Below are positions 56,038 to 64,000 of a stretch of 64,000 bases of DNA, one piece after another. Position 1 is the stretch's first letter, and every line of letters starts with the position of its first letter. The notes beneath the pieces are model-generated. The model made no database searches. It was not told the DNA's origin and saw only the letters and a list, made by a program, of their open reading frames with translations. Both the position numbers and the translations under genes were made by a program. Source of the stretch: Dactylorhiza incarnata (lineage: Eukaryota > Streptophyta > Magnoliopsida > Asparagales > Orchidaceae); NCBI GenBank assembly GCA_033032865.1, contig JAWHQI010000049.1:5704001-5768000 (forward strand), in the 5' to 3' direction.

Positions 56038-56049
56038 TGGTATCAAAGC
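56038..56049 (+). other. Primer binding site, initiator tRNA-Met type
   Basis: TGGTATCAAAGC starts two bases after the 5' LTR, the usual copia primer site with one mismatch. Confidence 0.88.
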
Positions 56050-56084
56050 TAGGTTATTCCAAATCGGCTTAACAACCGGGAATA

Positions 56085-57507
56085 ATGGCGTCTCTTGATC
56101 ATGATCTCGCTTCTACTAGTGGGGAAAATTTTAATATAAATGAAAAAGTATTATCACCACCTTTATTTATGGGCAAAAATTTTAAAGGGTGGAAAATATT
56201 AATGAAAAATTTTCTTAAGGCCTTAGATGAAAAAGTTTGGAATATTACTATTAAAAAGCCATCTAGCGTACTAACTAGAAACGAAATTATTTTAAATGCA
56301 AAATCTATGAATAGTATATTTTGTGCGTTGGACCAAAATATTTTCAAACTTATTTATACTTTACCTACCACATATGAAATTTGGAGTTTTCTTGAAAGAA
56401 CTTATGGTTCTCCTTCTACAGGTACGGAACATTCATATGAACCGGAGAATATGCAAGCCTATGCAAATATTCAAGAAAGCTACACAAAGGATGGATCCAT
56501 AGAATGCTCATCAAGCGGAAAGGATGATGGACACTCTTGTTTGGAAGAGGAAGATGAAGAAGACAACGTCATAATATTGGACTCAGTTGATGGGAAAACA
56601 TCAAGCAAAAGAGAAGACGGAAACTATAGCATGGTAAGAAAATCTACTTCTCTTTTAGTAACTAATTCTATTTCTACATTTCGTGTGCTTAAATTTGCTA
56701 AACGTAAAATTTCAAAGTTGAAACATGCTAATTCCAAATTACGTTTAGAAAATAAAACTTTAAAAGCAAACACTAAAGTAGAATCTTATATTGATGTTTC
56801 AAATTCTTGTTCATGCTCTTTAATTGAAAATGCTAAACCTTGTTTTGATTATAATACATTTAAAGAAGAACTCAAGTTCTTGGAAAAAGGTCTTTTAACT
56901 TCAAAAGAGCATAATGAAAAATTGTTAAAAGAAAATGATAATTTAAAGGATAAATTAGAATCATTAAAAATGTTTATTCAAAACTTTTCATATAATAAAA
57001 CATCTTTTTTTTTCTAGTTTATCAAATTATCAAAAGTCTAAAAGCTTAACTTCATATTATAAGAGTACGTCTATAAGAAAGAGTGAAAATGAAAATCATC
57101 AAAATAAGAACCAATCATTTAAAACATATTGTAACCCACTTTTTCAACATTCAATTCTTAAGAAAGACCATCACTCTTATAAACTCTCAAAGAATCAATA
57201 TAATAAAATTCATTATGATTATCAACATCAATGAATTTTGAAAAATAATTTGAATAAACATAAATCCCAAATGAATTATTTTTCAAACAACTATCATTCC
57301 AAAAAGATGTCAAATAATCATAATATGAATTTAAAAGATAAACAGCCAAAGTATGAATGGAGGCCCAAAATTAAAAACGAAACACTAACTCCACTTGTAA
57401 AGGCCCATTCATCACTATCTCTCCAAAAGCCTATACAATGTATTTGGGTACCCAAAGGAACCATCACACTTGGTCCCCTTTGGATACCTAAGTCTCTCAT
57501 TCACTAG
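56085..57507 (+). pseudogene. gag: Copia gag, split into two frames
   Basis: The first ORF (56085-57017, 310 codons) has P-P-L-F-M-G-K-N-F-K-G-W-K and W-S-F-L-E-R-T-Y-G, the copia gag core. An acidic region and a long coiled coil (residues 205-300) follow. The second piece (57238-57507) is basic and ends with W-V-P-K-G-T, the gag end seen in many copia elements. Stops at 57015-57017 and 57232-57234 separate them, and no zinc knuckle remains. It directly follows the primer site. Confidence 0.82.
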
Positions 57508-60500
57508 GAATCATTATATTGCATGAAGTAGAAATTAATTAAAAATGAAATATCAGTACTCTACTTCATGATATGCTTAATTGTTTTTTCTTTTGTTTGT
57601 TTTCTTATTTTTGAGCCAACACGCTAAGGTCACTTAGATATATTATGAAATATGACTTTTATATTTTAAGCCTAATGTTTATCAAATCAAAATTGAATTA
57701 AATTGAACATAAAGTCATAATTTTTAAGTGATCTATCTTTTCTTTTTGTTTTATCCTTTTTAAATCCTTTGCCTATAAATGTCTTATATTATCATTATAA
57801 ATTGAATGCTAAATTTTCTAAATGATATTATCAAGATTAGTGAAATTACTTTCAAAATTGGATTTAAATGGATTTTTAGGGGTCTTAGGCTAAAATATTA
57901 AATGCGCAACTAATTGCATATTTGTTTATTTTTCGTTGCTGCATATTATAGCCCCTATATTGAAAATCATAATCGAGAAAAATCAGAATCAAATAATATC
58001 AAAAACAATGTGTTTTAAATCAAATATAGTAACTCTGTTGCTAACGCCAGGCGTTATCACTAACGCTGGCGGTAGCATATTTTCCTAAAAATTCTGATTT
58101 TCTCTGAAAAATTATTTTGTTGTCAAATACCTTGTATTTGTTTTGTCTAATTTCTAAAAATTAAAATCAAAAAGAAAATTTACAAAAATGATGAATATGA
58201 TTTCACAATCACCACCATGATCTATCAACATCCTATGCTAAAATTCACTATAATCATATATCATAATTCATGATCCATCAAGACCTATCTTAAATCAACT
58301 AATTCTATCAACCTTAGGAATTATGAAATATATGATTGCAATTGGTATTATAGTTTCATATCTTGTTTTGTGTGTGTGATGTGCATCTTTATTGTTTGCA
58401 TGAATCTCATTATCTTTAGACCTATGAATTAACTTGATATCAACAAGATGAAATCATATAGAATTGTCACTTCTTTCTAGGTCTATGAAAATTCAAAACT
58501 CTATGTTTGAATACATGCAACTCAATCTTATATTTTGTCCATCTTTACTTAGCTTTGCACCATGTTGTCCTAATTCATCACACTAGCATTATCACGTACC
58601 ATAGATAGAAATCAATGCTCATGCTAGTTATATCTTGCAATGCTAAAGTAAATTATATCACTAAAATATGAAAATCTTATTTTCCTTTGTAGTTATTTGC
58701 ATGAATAAAGCTTTTCTAAATGGATTTAAAATTAACAATCTTCGATAAAATTGTAAATCCAAAACTAATCATGAAATTATAACACAGTTAATATATTTAA
58801 GGCTTACATGCTTAGTATGTCCATAATCAATAAACCTATGACATGTGTCTCACAATAGCGAGGGCGTAGGATTGTGTGCATTAGAGACCTAACCTCTAAG
58901 TCATGTCTTGTCCTTAACCGGGAAGGGTTCCAGTGGGGCCTTGAGAGGCACTGGGGGGAAAGAGTACTAGGTTGAGCGTCGTCTTTTGTATGCATATGGG
59001 ATTAACACCCCAACCTACGGCATGTGTGCAGCTCCTCATGCCCATCCGTCACTTAGTACGGGGCTAGAGTGTAGTCATGTAGTTAAGGTATCTTGATCTT
59101 AGATATACTTATATTATATTCATTGCATGAACATTATCTCACTCTTTATACATAAATCATGCATTTTTTTTATTCTAACATTGCATCATGTGTTTGCATA
59201 TTTTAATATTTCGAGCTTTAATGATTTTATCAAACACAAATATTTGAAAAATCACCAAATACATGCTAAAAGAGCCTTCAAATCTAATCAATATACTCTG
59301 AAATTTCAATTGAAGGAAGGTCTCTTTATAATACAAATGAATTGAGAAAAATATTTTTCAAAACATCAAGAAATGCAGTTCTGCTTTGGCGTTAAGAAGT
59401 TAATGTCTGGCGTTAGCTCCTTTGCTCCAAAATATTTTTTTTTGTTTTGAATTATTTCTGGCATTATTTTAAAATTTTGTGTGTTTGTAAAAAGTTTTCT
59501 ATCTTTTTATTCCTTTTAAAACAAAATTTTATTTCTCTTAAAAATATATATATATTTATTTTCTCATTCATTATTTTTGTTTATTTCTCTGGCATAGAAT
59601 ATCATTTACTGAAAGGGCTATTAAAGACTTCTATGATTTCCAGAGAATATATATAAAAAAACAAATACAAAATTACAAAACAATTTCAAAGAACAAAAAT
59701 ATGTTTTTCTTTATGTGTATTTATTGTTTTGTGCATATATAAAAAAAATTCAAAAATTTATAAAAAAAACTGATTGTTATTCATTGCCATTGTCAAGGAT
59801 GGATGATTAATTATATCAATTAAAGATTAAATACAATGTTTAATTTAACATTCAAGTTTCTTAAAAACATTGTTTTGTATTTGTCATGCCTTGAAAATTA
59901 TCTTGTTATGTGCAATGAAATTGATTGTAGATAAACATGTGTAGAAATGTTTAGCATGCCTCTAAGTACGTGTAATGTATTATGTTTGATAATGATTCAT
60001 TCACTCACTTATTTTTTATAACCTACATGTGTTTACAATCTTATTCTTACATGATTGTGTAGTGTAATAACATAAATAATTAAAATGCCTAAATAGATTA
60101 CCTACACAACATTGAATTGGTTATTACAATTCTTTGTCTTTCGTGCACTTATTCTTTAGAGAAATGTGGTTTAAAATGCTATGTTTGCAAAACAAGTGCA
60201 TTCGGAGTCCTTAGTCACTAAACTAAAAAGCAAATAATAAATGACAAGGACAACTCCACCAAGCACTACTCACCCTCCTGGTAAGTCTTAATGAGCATTG
60301 TGAGGTTGAGCACCTTGGCTAAGAATTGTAAAGTGTCTTGTAGCAAACAATTTATACACCACTTCTCTTTAGTACATCGGATCACAATTTTTTTTTTGAA
60401 AATAAAACTAAAAAGTATAAAAGTGATCCCCCAAGCACTACTTTGCACCCTGATAAGTCTTAATAAGCATTGTGTGTGCAGAGCACCTTGGTAGTTGTAC

Positions 60501-61220
60501 TATTTATTCATGTGCATTGAAATAGTGTGGAAGTAATATTATTTGTGTATTTTAATGTTGTGTTATTTCATTATATATGTCATGTGTTTTTGATTGATTC
60601 ACTTGTATACTTTATCAAAACACTACTTTGTACACATCATTATCTTTCATAAAACTTCTACTCATGAGAATTGGATCCTAATGCTCATCTACTCAAATCT
60701 CTACAAACTTAAGTAAATGCACTAGATAACAAAGCATGACTGCTACAATGTTTATGTTTACTTGAAATGCAAATTTTATTACATTGTAGTTTGTCTATCT
60801 TTTCTTGATATTATGAAATCATGCTTGCAATTTTTTATTTTTTTTATCTTAATGGAATAGCATCTCTTCAATCTTTAACTCAAACATCAACTTTTCAAAT
60901 TTAAAACTCATTATCCTTTATATGGTTTTATCTTCTAAAATGATGTTTATGTTTAAGAGTGCTTATTATTTTTAACACCGTGTTTTCCTTTAAGCAAGTG
61001 GTATCTTAAAATAGAATGCTTACTTTATCATGTTAGCTATGTTGCTTACTACTTTATGTTACATCATGCTTATATTTTTCTCAACAAGTAGTATTTAACA
61101 AGCTTTTGATTGCATCCTATTTTTCTTCTCTACATAAAATCTATTACTCTTATATGCTCCCATATTTATTATTTATTCATAATTATTCATTCTTTCTTTC
61201 AAAATAACTTTTGATAATAT
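57508..61220 (+). other. AT-rich non-coding interior replacing pol
   Basis: About 3.7 kb without a recognisable domain in any frame. It shows an imperfect repeat of about 185 bp (around 60262-60320 and 60434-60495, both with AAGCACTACT and TAAGTCTTAAT) and small GC-rich inverted repeats of the GCTAACGCC type (58037-58076, 59390-59420). A block at about 58800-59060 looks like part of an LTR or other element, not identified. Confidence 0.5.
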
Positions 61221-61608
61221 CAAAAAGGGGAGAACTATAAATTCAAGAAATCTCTTACTAATCACAATTTTTCAGAATGCACCATTGCAATTAATTATAA
61301 CATTTAGGGGGAGCATACATTTAGGGGGAGAATACAATTTAGGGGGAGTATATTAAAAAGTTGTCATGGAAAGCGTCTATGTAGAGGGAGTGATATTGCT
61401 CGATCAGGACAACCCCCTTTTGGTAAAAACAAAAGGGGGAGAATAAAATGAGAAATCTAGTGATATAGATATTTAGGGGGAGTAAAATATATCACGCAGT
61501 AAACCTTTTATTCATGCATATCTTTTATCGCACTTATCTATAAACACAAATGTTCTTAAACTCACTAATTTCTCATATGGGTATTTGTTATTATCAAAAG
61601 GGGGAGAT
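61221..61608 (+). promoter_or_regulatory. Array of polypurine tracts before the 3' LTR
   Basis: Repeated (A/T)AGGGGGAG tracts lie at about 61226, 61305, 61320, 61339, 61431, 61474 and finally 61597-61606 next to the LTR. The last is the expected plus-strand primer. Multiple such tracts have been described for Sireviruses, which supports that assignment. Confidence 0.7.
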
Positions 61609-62933
61609 TGTTGGAGCTTGCATTCTGCATCTCTTGGTTTGAGAATAAAAAATACCATGATGTATTTGATATACTCTTTTTTTTGTTTATAGTGTACAGG
61701 TGATACATGTTAAATAAAGAAACACGTCCTCGTTCATGGATCAAAAAGACAAAATGACGAGTTTTGTATGGTAAACTTCAAACGGCAATAACTTTCAATC
61801 CAGGAAGAGTTACGGAACGTGCTACCCCATTTTGGAATGAGAATGGTGTCATCTACAGTTTAGAGAAGTTTCAGATGACAAAATGAAAATGGAGCTATCG
61901 GATTTCCGACATCAGTAACGGATTTCCGATAGCTAGGTAATGGATTTCTGATAGCTAGGTAACGGATTTCCGACAGTGCATGATCTTCCCGTAACTCCAT
62001 AACGTGCAGTAGTTACGCAAGCTAACGGATATCCGATAGAGATATCGGATATCCAACAGCCCACGTCTCAACCACGGCCTCCACTTCGCGCAGAAACTTT
62101 GAATTAGTGGGACACGTGGCAGCCTCTGGAGATAATGAAAATCCGACAGTTCTCTTTTATTAAAAGGGTTTAGAATTTCGTGGATTTCAAGCTTTGAAGA
62201 TTCTAAGTTCCTTCCTGAGTGCATACAAACCAGAGAGCTCCAGAACCTCAAGAACTCCCATTTGTGCTGAGAAGGTTTGAAATTGAAGACGAGATCGGAC
62301 GCGCTTCTACATCAACGATCATCTCGAGGCTTCAACCTTCCTTTCAGAGATTTGAATTTCTAGGGAGTTCTTATTTTATCTTGTATTTTCATTTATATAC
62401 ATTTTACTTTGTATTGGTAGGGAAAATCGCTTCCTTGTGCGGAGCGTCTAAGTCCTTGCGTGGCTTAAGGGAAAATCGCTTCCTTGTGCGGAGCGTCCAA
62501 GTCCTTGCGTGGCTTGGTGGGAAATCATGGCCTTGTGTGCTATGTCTAGATCTTGGGAAGATCTAGAGGATAGGCTTGGGCTTGGTCTAGGGAAAGATAA
62601 GTCATAGCTTTCCGGTCCTTAGTAGAAGGACTGGTAAAATTGTAAAAGTTTTATTTTACCATTATTGCCTTGATCTTAAGCTTTATTAAGATCGTTATGT
62701 TCATGTATGTCTTTGTAATATTTAATAAAATTATGAATGTTACTTTATTGAAAATTAATTGAGTATTTATTAATATAAAATTTGTGTTTGGAAAATTTCG
62801 GTTAATTATTTTTAAGAAAAGTGAAAGTTGGTGAAAAATTCTTAAGTAAAAATCATAATTTAAAAAGACCCTTATTCACCCCCCCCCCCCCCCCCCCCCC
62901 CCCCGCCCTCTAAGGGCGCCACAAGATCCAACA
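61609..62933 (+). repeat. 3' LTR of the gag-only copia
   Basis: 1325 bp, homologous to 54708-56035 with many substitutions. The C run is 26 bases here (62879-62904) against 11 in the 5' LTR. Confidence 0.93.
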
Positions 62934-63236
62934 CTTCTTCAACCTAGATCTTGTGCGACAAGAGGCTAGGGTTCTTCAACACTCGTGTGGACTTCCGTAA
63001 AGGCGAAGATCTATTTTAACACTTGGGACTCAACTCTTCTAGGAGAATCTCGATTGAGTACTTACTCAATTCTAGTCAGGTATATATTGCAATGTATTGC
63101 TTTATTTTATTTCTTGAATCATGAAATCGCAAAATCCTTTTTACTCTTGGGTTGTTCTAGTAATTTATTCCGTTGCGCATATATGATATGCTCTATTATC
63201 AATTCTGAAATGGTATGTAGAAAACCCAACAAGTCT

Positions 63237-63357
63237 GGTGCAAGCCATGCCTAAAAAGGGCGAATAACAGTAATCAGTAATGAAAATAACGAGTTGATTC
63301 TGACCCGTACTGTTACGGGTTGACGAGTATGCATCGATTACAGGAAATTAAATGATC
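63237..63357 (+). pseudogene. pol: Athila reverse transcriptase, continuation
   Basis: Joins 54160 across the solo LTR: V-Q-A-M-P-K-K, then N-E-L-I-L-T-R-T-V-T-G, a TGA where tryptophan is expected, and R-V-C-I-D-Y-R-K-L-N-D. It stops matching near 63357, before the catalytic motif. Confidence 0.9.
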
Positions 63358-63495
63358 CCACCTGCTGATGGCGCGGCCCCTCCACCACTACTTTATGATG
63401 ATCCGGTTGTCGAGGAACAACGACATAAGGATTTTAGGCGCCATGATGACACTAACGGAAGGCAGCGTTACAACCTCCGCCCGCGACATGCTTAG
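63352..63495 (+). pseudogene. C-terminal coding fragment, unrecognised
   Basis: 47 codons, Pro-rich then strongly charged, ending R-Y-N-L-R-P-R-H-A before TAG at 63493-63495. It begins at the point where the Athila RT ends, so it is the tail of another protein joined by deletion or insertion. The ending resembles C-termini of retroelement polyproteins, but I cannot name the family. Confidence 0.35.
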
Positions 63496-64000
63496 TCCGC
63501 TTGAAGACCTAGTTATTTAATTATTATGCATTTTATTTTATATTTGTGAATATAAAATTATTCCATGTTTGGGTAATAATTTTATATTCATTTGAGCATT
63601 TTTATTTTATTTCCTGCATTTAAAACATTTGGTGTGTATTTAACCGTGTGGATGGTTGAGATTACATATCCATCTTGGATGGTTATTTGTTATTTGTAAC
63701 TACTATATAAGGAGGCTGTTATGAGGATTTATGAGATTGAAAAGGATTAACCCTAAACTCTCCCTTTAGAATTTCGGCCATAATAGGAGCCTCCTCCTTG
63801 CCGCCGCCCCCTTGTTGGTGTGAAGCCGACGACTTCTCCCTCCACCCATCTTCAATGCGACTCCGGTGAGGATTCCTTCGGTGCGACTCCAAGGAAGAAG
63901 GTTGCAGCCCCATTCGGTGTGGCGCTGGTTGATCCATGGAGAGAGTGATACTCCCACCTATCTTGTGTGTTTGTTGGAACCGGGTTGGGTAACTTCTTCC
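63496..64000 (+). other. Non-coding sequence with a possible promoter
   Basis: AT-rich up to TATATAA at 63704-63710, then a leader-like stretch with CCTAAACTCTCCC and GC-rich sequence around 63780-63930. It may be the LTR or 5' region of a further element running off the window. No gene can be supported. Confidence 0.35.

Larger units (their letters stand above)
54708..62933 (+). mobile_element. Gag-only copia element (Sirevirus-like)
   Basis: LTRs of 1328 and 1325 bp (TGTTGGAGCTTGC to AAGATCCAACA), TSD CTTCT (54703-54707 and 62934-62938), Met-type primer site and a polypurine tract. Only gag is coded. There is no protease, integrase or RT in the 5.6-kb interior. The LTRs differ at many sites and by an indel near 55245, so it is older than the other complete elements here. 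Confidence 0.92.
54161..63231 (+). mobile_element. Solo LTR (about 840 bp) in Athila RT, itself interrupted
   Basis: TGTTGGTGTTTCC to AACCCAACA, flanked by AGTCC (54156-54160) and AGTCT (63232-63236), a TSD with one change. Without it the RT frame reads through V-S-P-V-Q. Excluding the nested copia it is 54161-54707 plus 62939-63231. TATAAAAG at 54521 gives plus orientation. It has four to five imperfect repeats of CGAACGGCTAGCGTAGCG (about 54300-54440). No internal region is left. Confidence 0.85.
51081..63357 (+). mobile_element. Old Athila-type gypsy fragment, RT split by a nested insertion
   Basis: From about 51081: a partial LTR with the same hairpin family as element 9894-19100, gag, protease and the start of RT to 54160. 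After the insertion RT continues at 63237-63357 and then ends abruptly. Many stops and deletions make it much older than 9894-19100. Unlike that element it still has RT, so it shows what the autonomous form looked like. Confidence 0.8.

Noticed and set aside
57508..61220. Possible hidden pol in the gag-only copia
   Set aside because: I looked for integrase, RT and RNase H motifs in all frames and saw none; the sequence is AT-rich with stops throughout.

Overview
This is nuclear DNA of a flowering plant, and all of the annotated sequence is retrotransposon. It contains Ty3/gypsy chromoviruses, Athila-type gypsy elements with a tRNA-Asp-type primer site, and Sirevirus-like Ty1/copia elements with an envelope-like ORF. 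These families are typical of the repeat-rich heterochromatin of a large plant genome. I found no convincing host gene, no structural RNA gene and no CRISPR array. The species cannot be named from what is here.

The window is a deep nest, and most layers are confirmed by 5-bp target-site duplications (TSDs). On the left, a Sirevirus-like copia (its pol resumes at 26741) was hit by a long-LTR gypsy element (22783-26740 remains). That was hit by a minus-strand chromovirus (before 1 to 22782). The 5' LTR of the chromovirus was split by a solo LTR (4897-21154, TSD AATAT). Inside the solo LTR sits a non-autonomous Athila-type element (9894-19100, TSD ATTAC).

On the right, the envelope-like gene of the copia is split twice. 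The first insertion is a satellite-carrying element (28699-36524, TSD AGGAT). The second is a chromovirus without an RT core (36724-45343, TSD ATGTA). A copia LTR (about 45423-47416) is then shared with a second copia body: gag, acidic ORF and envelope-like gene. That body is broken at 51081 by an older Athila element. Its RT is split by a solo LTR (54161-63231, TSD AGTCC/AGTCT), which contains a gag-only copia (54708-62933, TSD CTTCT).

Two themes stand out. First, all four two-LTR elements with matching TSDs lack a complete pol, yet three have nearly identical LTRs, so they must have been moved recently by enzymes supplied in trans. Second, several unrelated families carry arrays of GC-rich hairpins in the LTR. 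In the Athila group the hairpin array sits just upstream of a TATA box. The same hairpin-plus-TATA module recurs inside element 9894-19100 directly upstream of its second ORF, which suggests an internal promoter. The satellite-carrying element holds about 80 copies of a 45-bp repeat where pol should be, plus 51-bp hairpin repeats that differ by seven copies between its LTRs.
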